DNA from: Chionoecetes opilio
Taxonomy: Eukaryota; Arthropoda; Malacostraca; Decapoda; Majidae
Length of the DNA: 64,000 nucleotides
Direction: 5' to 3'
Assembly (NCBI GenBank): GCA_016584305.1
Contig: JACEEZ010020920.1
Span: forward strand, 161,708-225,707
Under the pieces are notes generated by a model, which did no database searches, had not been told where the DNA came from, and worked only from the letters and a program-made list of their open reading frames with translations. The position numbers and the translations under genes were made by a program. Within the stretch, counting starts at the first letter, position 1, and every line of letters begins with the position of its first letter. Shown here one piece after another: positions 29,811-41,106 of this stretch.

Positions 29811-30543
29811 AGGCCGCCGCACACCAGAAATTATATTGAGCTACGCTATGTATAGGCTAACGTGTTTTTGAATTTTCCAGTGGTTATTCAGTTAGTTATC
29901 GCAGACCAGAAGCTATGCTACCTAGTCCCACCGCTGTGTGGCGAGGCAATATTGCTTTAGATTGCCTGGGGAGCGATTTTTTCCGGCATGGCTTCAGTTG
30001 CGAATACTCAGTTGACCGTTTCTTCTCAATCTGATGATTGATGTGGCAGAGTGGGGAGTCACGTCATCTGTCAAGGCTATCACACACTGTCTCTCTATTG
30101 ATGTTGCACCCATGGCGGAAACAGCAGAATATGGAAGAACTTATTGAGGACCTGAGGAAGTACTCAATTAAATTATATTGGTTTCTTATACCCTTTTCAA
30201 TGAGCTGAAAAACGTACTTGAACTATGGAGATGATAATCGATAATATTGCTTGAATTTCTCTTCATCACAGCAAAAAGCCTGTACCAGATGATGGTACTC
30301 GCAAAAATGTCCACTCTGTAGGTTTGTATCGTGCACCCACTTCCTCCTTTTCTTGGACAATGCCAGAGTCAGTAACATAATTTCTTCATCTGAATCATCA
30401 CAGCAAAACTGGCAATCTTGAACAGTAGCATGTAAGTAAGGGCATAACTTAAAATATTGATATATTTTCTGGTGTACGGACGAAATACGTGCATCGCTAG
30501 CTCAAATACGTAGCGTAGTTCGCGCAGTTTCTATAGCGGCCTT
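29811..30543 (-). mobile_element. PIF/Harbinger remnant
   Basis: The ends are GGCCGCCGCACACCAGAAAT (29812 onward) and, inverted, AAAGGCCGCTATAGA; ACACCAGAAA also recurs inverted at about 30467. Flanks read TTAA on the left and TTTAA on the right, so the target duplication may be TTA/TAA or TTAA. A Harbinger transposase N-terminal piece on the minus strand supports the family. Confidence 0.6.
30223..30423 (-). pseudogene. PIF/Harbinger transposase, N-terminal piece
   Basis: A 66-codon open frame reads CDDSDEEIMLLTLALSKKRR, then KWVHDTNLQSG, EYHHLVQAF and DEEKFKQYYRLS before a TAG. In HARBI1/ALP1-like transposases the first exon has this order: an acidic leader, a basic RRR/KKRR stretch, W.H..N, EY..L...L, and D...F..YFR.S. 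The downstream catalytic exons are missing from the element. It differs from the family at 1857-2135. Confidence 0.7.
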
Positions 30544-30748
30544 TAATCATCAAATTTTCGTCCAACCTCTATATACATGCAATTCTGTAAATTCAGTAAC
30601 TATCAACTGCACGAGCAATGAAAGAAAGATAAACGATGAAGGGTGAACTTTTATATAAAGATTGATTTGTAAGATTCCGTAGACTTCATGTTTACAAAGC
30701 TATACGCTTACTACAGTTTCCTACTCATCAGAATCCCTTTTCCCTATA

Positions 30749-30754
30749 TTTATT
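30749..30754 (-). terminator. Poly(A) signal AATAAA
   Basis: AATAAA on the minus strand, about 33 bases after the stop codon of the acyltransferase gene. Very short 3' UTR implied. Confidence 0.6.
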
Positions 30755-30786
30755 GGGATTATTTTGTATATTGTCAGGAGGTATAG

Positions 30787-31929
30787 CTAGATCAGTGCAC
30801 CAGAAATATCATGAATGACAGCCAGAATTTTCTCAAGACATTTGCGGGTTGCCTCCTTGTGAACAGCCACCGTCGAGAGACCCACTTCCGTGCGCGCTTG
30901 ACCACGGAATCCGAATAGGGCATAACCTGATGGGAACGATGCCTTGTGGATAATAGTCTCATTATGGATTGAGGATATTTGGATATGTGTCCCAACCCCT
31001 TGAGTATAGTTTCCTGGGGTGTAGAGGTTAGTAAACATGTAATCATAGCAGAGAGGAATGGGGTGAGAGTAATATGCTTCGTGAGTGTAGTCTTCAGGCC
31101 TCGACATAACATTTAACACTCTTTCCACGCACATCCAGTTGCTCTTAAGTCTATTACGGAATTCAGTGTCCAGCGTTCTCGCATATTCCCAAAAGTCTTT
31201 CTTTACATCATGTGGCGTGTTCATGGTTAGGGTCATTCGGATTCCATGAAAGCCAAGATAGGGTTTTAAGCTTTTTCCAATTAACCGGCGACAATCAACA
31301 GGATGAACGCTTGTGATCACGTAGTTGTTTCTTTTTAGGCCAGCATCACGGACCACCTCAACCATAGATATGTTAATAATAGCAGTCAAGCAGGCGTTAA
31401 TGGTAATCCCAAGAGCACGGCACTTATGAGTGATACGATTCATTACATCGTTGTTAATAAGAAAAGTTGGATAGGCATATGTGCTGGGTTGTACTTCGCT
31501 GGGACTACCAAATGCCTCGATAAGAAGAGGAACGTTTTACCCATCTCATATTCCTGAGCGCCGTTCTTAGTTTAGTATCATCGTTTTCGAAGGCAGCTTT
31601 GATTCTGTTTTCCTCCAGTCTTACCTCCACGCTATCACGTAACTCTCCCACTTGCTGGCGATCAACGGGAAGACCTTGAAGGAGGTGATCTATAATGATG
31701 TGCAACAACTCCGCTACAAGCATCATCACCACCCCATCGTTGGTGGCGTGGTGCAAGGAGAGCAAGAGGTAATATTGATACGGAAACTTTGCCTTTATTT
31801 CGGGGACTGACATGGCGCGTCCTCTGGGGAAGTCATCAGCCGTGCCTTCCACAGAGGCCCGTTGTGAAGATCAAATACAGAATTAGTAAGGTTTGAATGT
31901 TCCTCCTCAAAGTCACCTGCACTTGCACA
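30787..31929 (-). CDS. HHxxxDG acyltransferase / condensation-domain protein, last exon
   Basis: An acceptor (TTTTTTTCAG) ends at 31930. The exon then reads CASAGDFEEEHSN, SVFDLHNGPLWKARLM and, after a frameshift at a C run near 31804, KFPYQYYLLLSLHHATNDG, in which HHATNDG is the HHxxxDG active-site motif of the chloramphenicol-acetyltransferase-like / condensation superfamily. The base histidine would deprotonate the acceptor of an acyl transfer. After another frameshift near 31525 come CRALGITINACLTAIINI and VDCRRLIG, and the frame ends at 30787, a typical second half with the (V)D.RR motif. N-terminal exons must lie upstream and I could not find them. The substrate is unknown; it could be a lipid or alcohol acyltransferase. 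No transposon features, so a host gene is likely. Confidence 0.7.
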
Positions 31930-32189
31930 CTGAAAAAAATATTATATTAAAGATATCTTCCAGGAACAAATGCCAAAAATGTCGTCGATCTCTCTACCCT
32001 TCTACATAGCTGATCATCTCTCTCTATATCTCTCTCTTTTTTCCATTTTTTCTCACTCTGTTTTTATTTAAACAGCTATCAACATCAGTTGCACATGGCC
32101 ACAGATGGCTTAGAAGTTATTGAGTTAAGGTAATAAGTATTCAGAAGCTAAGATGTTCTCTGTCCCAAGGACATCTATCTAAAAGCTAT

Positions 32190-32193
32190 ACTA

Positions 32194-32226
<33 letters not shown>

Positions 32227-32254
32227 CCTCCCCCTCTCTCTCTCTCTCTCTCTC

Positions 32255-32312
<58 letters not shown>
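32190..32312. repeat. CT microsatellite
   Basis: About 120 bp of CTCTCT with few interruptions; a shorter CT stretch precedes it at about 32010-32040. The rest of 31940-32620 is unassigned, including the former upstream side of the acyltransferase gene. Confidence 0.95.
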
Positions 32313-32315
<3 letters not shown>

Positions 32316-32629
32316 AGTTTACAGAGAAGTTACATTCAACATTACATTGGAGTATAGTAACTTACAGAATAAAGGTTACATTCTTAATGGTCCCTATCTT
32401 AAAGTTTTACTCTGGTCCTTATAATAGTCACTTATCACTATCACTCTACTCTTCCCAGCAGCCAGTTGTTCACCATCACTTTGGATTCCTGGACATTCGC
32501 TCCGTTAAAGTCTGTTTGTGATATCACCGTGTTCCACCAACTGATATGGTTTGTAAACTGGCGCTGGTGGTGCCACGTACGGCAGCGGGGCTGTAATAGC
32601 CCACCAGCAGCCAGAGCGACAGCACGGCA

Positions 32630-33805
32630 GATAATGATAAGGATTATGATATAATATATCTGGACTTTAGTAAGGCATTTGCCAAAGTACCACACGAGCG
32701 ACTCTTAAATAAGGTGGAATAGATGGGAAGGTTCTTCATTGGACAGAGCTTGGCTAAGTAATAGGCAACAAAGGGTTACAATTAATGGTTCTAAATCTGA
32801 ATGGGGACTGGTGACAAGTGGCGTTCCACAAGGGTCTGTTTGGGGTCCATTACTATTTTTGATTTACATCAACGACTTGGATAGTGGGATTAGCAGTGAT
32901 ATCAGCAAGTTTGCTGATGATACTAAGGTAGGATTATTGGATGACAGTCTGATGTAAACATATTGCAGGGAGAGTTAGATAAACTTAACGAGTGGGCAGT
33001 CAGATGGCAGATGGAATTTAATATTGATAAGTGCAGCGTTATGAATGTTGGTAGAAAAAATCCTGGTAATAGATACACCATAAGCAATGTATCGCTGATA
33101 GGATCAGAAGGTGAAAAAGATCTTGGAGTGAGGGTGAGCCCAGACCTCCGACCTAGGAAACAATGTATTGAGGCTATAAATAGAGCTAATAAAGTATTAG
33201 GATTCATTACCAGAAGTGTTAAAAGTAGAAGTGCGGAAGTTATTCTAAAGCTTTATCTGGCTCTAGTCAGGCCTCACCTAGACTATGCGGTTCAGTTTTG
33301 GTCTCCATATTACAGGATGGATATAGCCATGTTAGAAACAGTGCAGAGAAGGATGACCAAAATGATACAAGGGATGCGTAACTTTAGTTATGAGAAGAGA
33401 TTGAAGTTATTAAAATTACACTCACTCTAGAGACGCAGAGTAAGGGGCGATCTGATAGAAGTTTTTAAGTGGATAAAGGGATTTAATAAAGGAGAGGTAG
33501 GAAAAGTGCTTACGGCTTTTAACCAGGGTAGAACAAGAAGTAATGGATTCAAGCTGGAAAAGCGTAGATTTAGTAAGGAAATAGGGAAAAACTGGTTCAC
33601 AAATAGGGTGGTGAATGAGTGGAATGGTCTCAGTAGCCAGGTAGTCAGTGCGGAGTCATTAGGGAGCTTTAAAGAGGGGCTGGATAGGTTCATGGATGGG
33701 GATGAAAGGTGGATGTAGGTAGTGTTAGGTGACAGGAACTACCACGTGTAGGCCTCGCGGCCTCTTGTAGCTTCCTTATTTTCTTATGTTCTTATGTTCT
33801 TACGG
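32630..33805 (+). pseudogene. CR1/L2-type LINE copy 2, RT and 3' end
   Basis: Frames give DYDIIYLDFSKAFAKVPHER (palm with catalytic D), then [37 protein letters not shown] and [11 protein letters not shown] (FADD catalytic pair), KWRW-like helix FNIDKCSVMNVGRKNPG, EGEKDLGVRVSPDLRP and VVNEWNGLSSQVVSAESLGS near the end. After the TAG at 33716 a short 3' UTR ends in repeats of TTCTTATG, as is usual for CR1/L2 elements. Frameshifts occur near 32720, 32955 and 33430. The 5' part is missing. Its 3' end meets a LINE on the other strand. Confidence 0.85.
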
Positions 33806-35283
33806 GAGGTGACCGGAGCCAGGCGGTATGGCCGCCACAACGACTGAAGGTGACTCACACACTTCACCTGCACCTTGAACACCACGGTGAGTCCCGCCAC
33901 GTCACGTCAGTGTTGGAGGGTGGTGAGATGTGGCTCCTGTCCGGCATTGTTGTCTTTGATAATCCTCACCGCTCGGACCTGTACCTTGTCCAGGGGGGCG
34001 AGGTGTTTATTGGCCGTGCCGCCCCACGCGAGGCACGCGTAATCCAGGGAGGAGCAAACCTGCGCCTTGTAGAGGATTTCTAGCTCCTTACTGTTGAGAA
34101 GCCACGACATCCTCCTCAGAGATGTCAGCTTCCCTGAGGCCACTCTAGCGAGCCACTCGATGTGGGTTCTGAAGGTCAAACTACTGTCGTAGATGACCCC
34201 CAGTACCTCCACCTCGTCCTGCGGTGCCAGTGTGTCCCCGTTGAATTTAAGGCGCAGAGCTGCACCCGACCTGGAGACGTTGAGAAGCTGCGTTTTGTGG
34301 GAAGCAAACTTCACTTGCCACATGCTGCCTTAGGCTGCGATGCGGCTTAGCCTGTCGTTGAGCTGGGACGTGGTGGCAGTTTCCTCCTCTGAGCTGTAGC
34401 TCTGGGTCAGGGTGATGTCATCCGCAAAGGCCTTCGCCCTTGGGATGAGGTGCAGCAAGTCATTAATGTAGATATTCCAGATCAGGGGACCGAGGCAGCT
34501 TCCCTGAGGCACACCTGCTCTGATGAGTCCGGTGCACATCGGACTCACGACCACTGACAGTCACACTCAGGTGTCTGTCCCTCAGATAGTCTCTGAGGAG
34601 AGGCAGGAGTATGCCGGCGGCACGGAGCTTTGTGACCGAAGCTCCATGCCACACCCGGTCAAAGACGCCTTCGATGTCCAGCGCCACGACTGCAGTGGCC
34701 TTGCCTTGGTCCAGGGCGGCACTCAGGTCAGGTCAGCCAGCAGTAGGTGCAGGTCTGCCGCTAACCTCCCCTGCCGAGACTCAAACCGCCTGGTGCAGAG
34801 CAGGTGGTGCCTCTCGAGGTGCTCCGTGACACTCGAGGCCACGACGGTCTCCATCACTTTGCTGAGCACCGGCAGCAAGGAAACAGGGCGGTAATTTTTT
34901 ACCTCAATCTTTCCACCCTTCTTGTGATCTGAAACCACATTACTGGTTTTCCAGGACTTAGGCCAGGTGCTGGTCTGAAGGCAATGATTGAAAAGTCAGG
35001 CGAGTGGACGTGCCAGCTCATTGGCACACTGGCGAAGCAGACGTTGCCCGGCCCCACCGCTTTTTTTTCGTCAACTTTTAATAAAATATCTTGCACTTCA
35101 CTTTCACTTGTTTTCACTAACACTAGTCTTTCAATGATTATGTCCGGCAGTGTCGGTGGTGGCCTCTCAAGGTCGGGGATGCACATTTTTTACGCATAGT
35201 TGCTGGCCAGGAGTTTCGCCTTGTCTTGAGCAGTGTGAGCCACACTGGCATCCTCCCGCAGGAGAGAAGGGATAGTGTTTCCT
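33806..35283 (-). pseudogene. I/Jockey-group LINE, RT region
   Basis: In minus-strand order: KLLASNYA, ERPPPTLPDIIIERL, EKKAVGPGNV, KNYRPVSLLPVLSKVMETVV (RT block 2), ALDIEGVFDRVWHGA (palm), AGVPQGSCLGPLIWNIYIND, KAFADDITLTQSY (FADD), SHKTQLLNVSR, LGVIYDSSLTF and SLDYACLAWGG, then a HRR-like block and YRLAP. GPG.V, YRPVSLL, FDRVWH, PQGS and FADD appear in the fixed RT order. At least five frameshifts. Truncated at its 5' side, where it meets the next LINE head to head. Confidence 0.8.
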
Positions 35284-36185
35284 TTTGACAGAGTTAGAGT
35301 ATTTTTATAGAGTCTGGCACAAATCTTTAATTTCCAAACTACCCTCATTCGGTTTCTATCCTTCTCTCTGTACCTTCATCTTAACTTTCCTTTCAAACCG
35401 TTCTATAGCAGCTACTGTAGACGGACATTGTTCTTCTCCTAAATTCATCAATAGTGGTGTTCACCAGCGTTATGTCCTATCACCCACTTTCTTACTATTA
35501 TTCATTAATGATCTTCTAAGTCTAATTCAAAGCCCTATCCACTCTTACGCTGATGATATTGCCCTGCAGTTTTCAACGTCGTTTATTAGACGTCCAACTC
35601 AACAGGAACTAAGTGATTCACAGAGAGATGCCACCGAGCGTCTAACTTCTGATCTTTCTATAGTTTATGATTGGGGTAAAACAAGCCTTGTTTTCTTCAA
35701 GGCTTAACAAACCAGTTTCTTCACCTATCTACTCGACAAAAATCCACCAGATAATTATCCCCTCTTCTTCACTGACACTCAGCTATCTCCTTCTACACTG
35801 AAGATTCTTGGACTATCCCTTACCAAAAAGCTGAACTGGAAATCTCACACCTCATCTCTTGCTAAAACAGCTTTTTTTGGAAAGTTACGTGTCCTGTGGC
35901 GTCGGCGTCCTAAATTTTTTCCCTCTCAGTTGCTTGCTTTCTGCAGGGGCCTTATTCGCCCATGTATGGAGTATGCCTCACATGTTTGGGGAGGATCCAC
36001 TTATACAGCTCTTCTACAGGGTTGAGTCAAAAGTTTTTCGTCTCATCAACTCTCCTCCTCTGACCGTCTGTCTTCAATCTTTAAATCACCGACGCAATGT
36101 TGCTTCTCATGCTATCTTCTACCATTATTTTCATGCTCACTGCTCTTCTGAACTTGCTAACTGCATGCCTCCCCCCCTTCCACGC
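35284..36185 (+). pseudogene. Jockey-like LINE, RT palm to C-terminus
   Basis: Frames give YRVWHKSLISKLPSFG, TFLSNRSIAATVDG, GVHQRYVLSPTFLLLFINDL (a decayed PQGS block), SYADDIALQFS (ADD pair), then after a frameshift LGLSLTKKLNWKSH-like sequence, CRGLIRPCMEYASHVWGGS-like sequence and PPLTVCLQSLNHRRNVASHA (C-terminal HRR motif). Related debris lies at 25160-25830. GVHQ in place of GVPQ and several indels indicate an inactive copy. Confidence 0.75.
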
Positions 36186-36189
36186 CCAT

Positions 36190-36857
36190 CACCAAGGCCA
36201 TCTAAGGCTCTTCCATGACCAGCCGGAGATGAGCAGCGGGAGTTGGCGGGGATCCGTCGAGTTGCGTTCTTTGTGACCATGGTCTACGCGAAATACTGGA
36301 ATGAGGCAATGATTCCGTCCTACGCAGCCAAGAACGACCTGGACTTCATCACTGACGTGAAGAGGATCTGCGACGATGGGGTTGCGTCGGTCGCGGAACG
36401 TGCCATGCGGCGCCATCTCTGGTACCTTTCCGAGAACCTGATCGGACTGGCCATCTTCGATGACCGCATCAGCCCGGAGCAGAAGGCGGAGATGGTAGAG
36501 GGGATGAAGCATCCTTCGACGACCAAGAATCCACGGCGCCCCGAGTCGAAGACACCAATCAATCTCAACAGGCCGCTTTCCGCCTTCTGCTCAGTGCGGT
36601 CGATGCAGGTCTTGAAAAGTCTACTAGGAGGCCAGCAACCGACCTTCCTTGAGCTGAGTCCTGAAACATGGAACACGGATTCGTGTTTCAAGTGCGCGTA
36701 GAAGCGGGCTGGTGTCCTGAAGGTCACGAACAACCTCGCAGAACAAGGAATAGCCCTCATTCAACGCTTCCTCGGCAACCGGACGAAGGACGAACGGCAA
36801 ACCCAGTTCCTCTTGAAGCTTGCCCGTCTCCACACTAAAGCTGAATTTAAATAAACG
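36190..36857 (+). pseudogene. Uncharacterised repeat-borne ORF (HLWYLSENL family)
   Basis: One frame runs from about 36190 to a TAA at 36855, with a single in-frame TAG at 36699. It reads VYAKYWNEAMIPSYAAKND, AERAMRRHLWYLSENLIGLA, IFDDRISPEQKAEMVEGM, then FLELSPETW and, past the TAG, VLKVTNNLAEQGIALIQRF and RTKDERQTQFLLKLARLH. From memory, these blocks (HLWYL.E.L....FDD..S...K..M, then V.N..AE.G..LI..F....TKDE.Q.Q.LL) form the C-terminal part of function-unknown proteins that recur in repeat-rich invertebrate genomes. Its GC content is higher than that of its surroundings. It directly follows a Jockey-like LINE; 36860-37150 after it holds nothing I recognise. Confidence 0.65.
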
Positions 36858-37158
36858 AAGGCGGAATTCAAGAAGAAGGTGTTGGAGTAGGAATAAATAA
36901 CTAAATAAACGTAACAGATATTTCACATTCGTTTCCCTGTACCTAGGCTCTTCTGAACACGATAGAGTGATCAGAATGCAGATAATGGGTCGAATCTTAG
37001 AGGAGCTATCAAAACGTTCCGTTTTGCGCGACCATTAAATATTGACCAATTTTCACGAAAATTTTGTGGAATCACTTTCATTTGACAAGGAACCAGAGCA
37101 GCATGTGCTGGACTTGATATCATTATTAGATTTTCTACTAATACAAGCCTAGGACACC

Positions 37159-37633
<475 letters not shown>

Positions 37634-37639
37634 CAGGCA

Positions 37640-37693
37640 GGGGGAGGCGGTAGCAAAGTGGTTGAGTGGGGTGGCGTCCTTAAAGACCCGAGT
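37640..37693 (+). mobile_element. SINE family 2, head fragment
   Basis: GGAGGCGGTAGCAAAGTGGT with GACCCGAGTT marks the tRNA-like head of the SINE seen at 26815. It breaks off where the LINE 3' end starts. Confidence 0.65.
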
Positions 37694-38702
37694 TAAGAAT
37701 ATAAGAACAGAAGAAAATAAGGAAGCTACAAGAGGCCGTGAGACCTACACGAGGTACTTCCTGTTACTTAACACTACCTACATCCACCTTTCATCACCAT
37801 CCATGAATATATCTAGCCTCCCTTTAAAGCTCTCTAATGACTCCGCACTAACTATCTGTCTACTGAGTCCATTTCAATCATTTACCACCCTATTTTTGAA
37901 CCAATTTTCCCCTATTTCTTTTTAAAATCTACGCTTTTCCAGCATGAATTCGTTACTTCTTGTTCTACCCTGGTTATTAGCCGTAAGAACTTTTACCTAC
38001 CTCTTTACCTATTCCCTTTATCCACTTAAAAACTTATATCAGATCCCCTTACTCTGCTTCGCTTGAATGAGTGCAAATTTAATAGCTTCAATCTCTTCTC
38101 ATAACTAAAGTTACGCTTCCCTTGAATCATTCTGGTCATCCTTTTCTGCACTGATACTAACAAGGCTATATCCATCCTGTAATATGGAGACCAAAACTGA
38201 ACCGCATAGTCTAGGTGAGGTCTGACATAAAGCTTTAGAATAACCTCCGCACTTCTACTTTAACACTTCTGGTAATGATTTATAACACCCTATTAGCTCT
38301 ATTTCTAGCCTTAATGCATTGTCTCTTAGGTCGGAGGTCGGAGCTCACCCTCACTCCCAGATCTTTCTCACCCTCAGATCTTTTCAGCGATAAATTGCGT
38401 ATGGTGTATCTATTACCAGGGTTTTTTCTACCAACATTCATAACGCTGCACTTATCAATATTAAATTTCATATGCCATCTGCCTACCCACTCATTAATTT
38501 GATCTAAGTCTCCCTGCAATATGTTTACATCATCAAACTGTGATCCAATAATCCTACCTACCTTAGTATCATCAGCAAACTTGCTGATATCACTGCTATT
38601 CCCACTATCCAAGTCGCTGATGTAAATAAACAAATAGTAATAAACCCAAAACAGACCCATGTGGAATTCCACTTGTTACCTGTCCCCATTCAGATTTAGA
38701 AC
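37694..38702 (-). pseudogene. CR1/L2-type LINE copy 3, 3' part
   Basis: Reverse complement of 32760-33805 in content: its 3' end with AAGAATATAAGAACAG at 37694, then the C-terminal and thumb region, [26 protein letters not shown] and YISDLDSG on the minus strand. It is split at AGAAC by the LTR element at 38703 and continues at 40952-41106 and 47868-48480. Confidence 0.85.
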
Positions 38703-39069
38703 TGTTCGCCCCTGGAACAGCTGGAGGGCAGGGGCGACCAGGCGAAGATGTGTTATGGTGTTAGACGGCTCACGTACTAGCCGCCGGCGGTCAGATAGGG
38801 GATGTATACACCATGGCCGCTCGTTCCAGACTGACTATTTCACTCTCGCGCTCAACATTACAATTAGTGAAACAAGTGTTAATTATCCCCAATCTATCAA
38901 ATAAAGCAAAGAAAAAATAAATAAATTAAATAAACCCCAAAAACCCAAAGGTACAAACCCATTCCCAACATTCTCCCCACCATAGGAGTATAATGAAATA
39001 TATACTCCTATAATAACAAAACATGACAACCCTACAATACCTAAATACAGGCACACTTCAGCACACACA

Positions 39070-40490
39070 CACACACACATACCATGATTCAAACTCTACC
39101 CTTGTGTGTGTGTCACACACACACACACCACGACTCAAACTATACCCTAGTGTGTGTGTCACATACACACACACCACAACTCAAACTATACCCTAGTGTG
39201 TGTGTCACACACACACACACCACGACTCAAACTATACCCTAGTGTGTGTGACACATACACACACACCACGACTCAAACTATACCCGTCTCAAAACAAACT
39301 CCTTCTCAAACTCCTGTTTCAAAACTAACTCCTTCTCCACCCCCACCTGTACTGCATCGTAAGAGTGACTGCAAGGGGAGTCATAACTGTAGTAGTAAGA
39401 GTGACTGCAAGGTGAGTCACACGTCTCAAAACTAGCTCCTCTACTACATACCAAAGAGTGACTGCAAGGTGAGTCATAACTGTAGTAGTAAGAGTGACTG
39501 CAAGGTGAGTCACACGCCTCAAAACTAACTCCTCTACTACATACCAAAGAGTGACTGCAAGGTGAGTCATAACTGTAGTAGTAAGAGTGACTGCAAGGTG
39601 AGTCATAACTGTAGTAGTAAGAGTGACTGCAAGGTGAGTCATACGTCTCAAACTAACTCCTCTACTACATCTCCTCCTCCACCTCTACTACATACCAGGG
39701 CTCGCCAGGAGGGTCTACTGCAGGAGTCCCACAATACACCAAGGGGACCATTAACAACCTTGGGACAACAAGATGGTCACAATACACACCAAGGGGGCCA
39801 CTTACGACTTTAGACTGCAGGAGCCTCACAGTAAACCAAGGGGACCATTACAACCTTGGGACAACAAGATGGTCACAATACACACCAAGGGGACCACTCA
39901 AAACTAAGAGCCCGGCTCGAACTAAGGCCCGACTGGTACAAAGGGCCCGACAGGAACAAAGGGCCCGGCTGGTTACTAAGGGCCCAACTGGAACAAAGGG
40001 CCCGACAGGAACAAAGGGCCCGGCTGGAACTAAGGGCCCGACAGGAACAAAGGGCCCGGCTGGAACTAAAGGCCCGGCTGGTTACAAAGGGCCCGACAGG
40101 AACAAAGGGCCAGGCTGGTTACAAAGGGCCCGGCAGGAACTAAGGGCCCGACTGGTAACAAAGGGCCCGGCTGGAACTAAGGGCCCGACAGGAACAAAGG
40201 GCCCGGCTGGAACTAAGGGCCCGGCTGGTACTAAGGGCCCGATAGGAACTAAGGGCCCGGCTGGTTACAAAGGGCCCGGCTGGAACTAAGGGCCCGACAG
40301 AAACAAAGGGCCAGGCTGGTTACAAAGGGCCCGGCAGGAACTAAGGGCCCGACTGGTTACAAAGGGCCCGGCTGGAACTAAGGGCCCGACAGGAACAAAG
40401 GGCCCGGCTGGAACTAAGGGCCCGGCTGGTACTAAGGGCCCGACAGGAACAAAGGGCCCGGCTGGTTACAAAGGGCCAGACAGGAACAGC
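39070..40490. repeat. Stacked minisatellites inside the LTR element
   Basis: Four arrays follow each other. 39070-39290: units of about 47 bp with ACTCAAACTATACCCTAGTG and CA/GT runs. 39360-39655: units around GAGTGACTGCAAGGTGAGTC and ATAACTGTAGTAGTAA. 39710-39900: units with CACCAAGGGGACCA and GGACAACAAGATGGTCACAA. 39905-40490: about 30 units of 18-20 bp around AAGGGCCCGGCTGGAACT. Array content differs between the four, so they arose separately. Confidence 0.9.
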
Positions 40491-40621
40491 CTTTTCTGAG
40501 GCACACACAGTGACGGTCTCTTTTCAAGTCGAGTTAGCCGGCCCTGTCCTGGCAGCCATGTTAGGTTCACCTCCTCGACCAGCTGACCGGCTGGTCTTGA
40601 CAACTTTTCGTCCACCGACAT
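40466..40621 (-). CDS. Short gag-like leader ORF of the LTR element
   Basis: The first ATG after the primer-binding site opens a 51-codon frame starting [20 protein letters not shown] and including [15 protein letters not shown], ending where the 20-bp minisatellite begins. The position is that of the start of gag; no gag domain can be recognised in so short a piece. It may be the remnant left after the array replaced the gene. Confidence 0.4.
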   Translation of the reverse strand: MSVDEKLSRPAGQLVEEVNLTWLPGQGRLTRLEKRPSLCVPQKRLFLSGPL

Positions 40622-40951
40622 CTTCGCCAATTGTTACGTACGGGATCACTTAGAGTCCCAGTATCCCGGGTCTGGGCACCATGTTCGCCCCTGGAACAGC
40701 TGGAGGGCAGGGGCGACCAGGCGAAGATGTGTTATGGTGTTAGACGGCTCACGTACTAGCCGCCGGCGGTCAGATAGGGGATGTATACACCATGGCCGCT
40801 CGTTCCAGACTGACTTTATTTCACTCTCGCGCTCAACATTACAATTAGTGAAACAAGTGTTAATTATCCCCAATCTATCAAATAAAGCAAAGAAAAAATA
40901 AATTCATTAAATAAACCCCAAAAACTCAAAGGTACAAACCCATTCCCAACA

Positions 40952-41106
40952 AGAACCATTAATTGTAACCCTTTGTTGCATATCACTTAGCCAAGCTCTG
41001 ATCCAACGAAAAAACCTCCCATCTATTCCATGTGTCTTAACCTCATTTAGGAGTCGCTCGTTTGGTACCTTGACGAATGCCTTACTAAAGTCCAGGTATA
41101 TTATAT
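40952..41106 (-). pseudogene. CR1/L2-type LINE copy 3, middle part
   Basis: The minus strand carries the segment encoding YLDFSKAFVKVPNERLLNEV and following residues, equal to 32650-32790. It lies between two LTR elements: AGAAC at its left edge and ATAT (41103-41106) at its right edge are the respective target duplications. Confidence 0.85.

Larger units (their letters stand above)
38703..40951 (-). mobile_element. Young non-autonomous LTR element packed with minisatellites
   Basis: Direct LTRs of 268 and 270 bp (38703-38970 and 40682-40951) begin TGTTCGCCCC and end CCCAACA on the plus strand, and differ at only a few positions. AGAAC flanks both sides as a 5-bp duplication. On the minus strand the upper LTR is followed at once by a primer-binding site TGGTGCCCAGACCCGGGA (40681-40664), and a polypurine GGTGGGGAGAA (38981-38971) touches the lower LTR, so the element reads on the minus strand. 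There is no pol; the 1.7-kb interior is mostly tandem repeats. It must move with help from another element. Confidence 0.92.

Noticed and set aside
32441..32695. Minus-strand frame with WHHQRQFTNHISWWN
   Set aside because: It looks protein-like over about 40 residues, but I find no family, splice site or start to support it.
39905..40490. Regularly spaced short repeats, CRISPR-like at first sight
   Set aside because: Units of 18-20 bp are tandem without unique spacers, in a eukaryotic LTR element.
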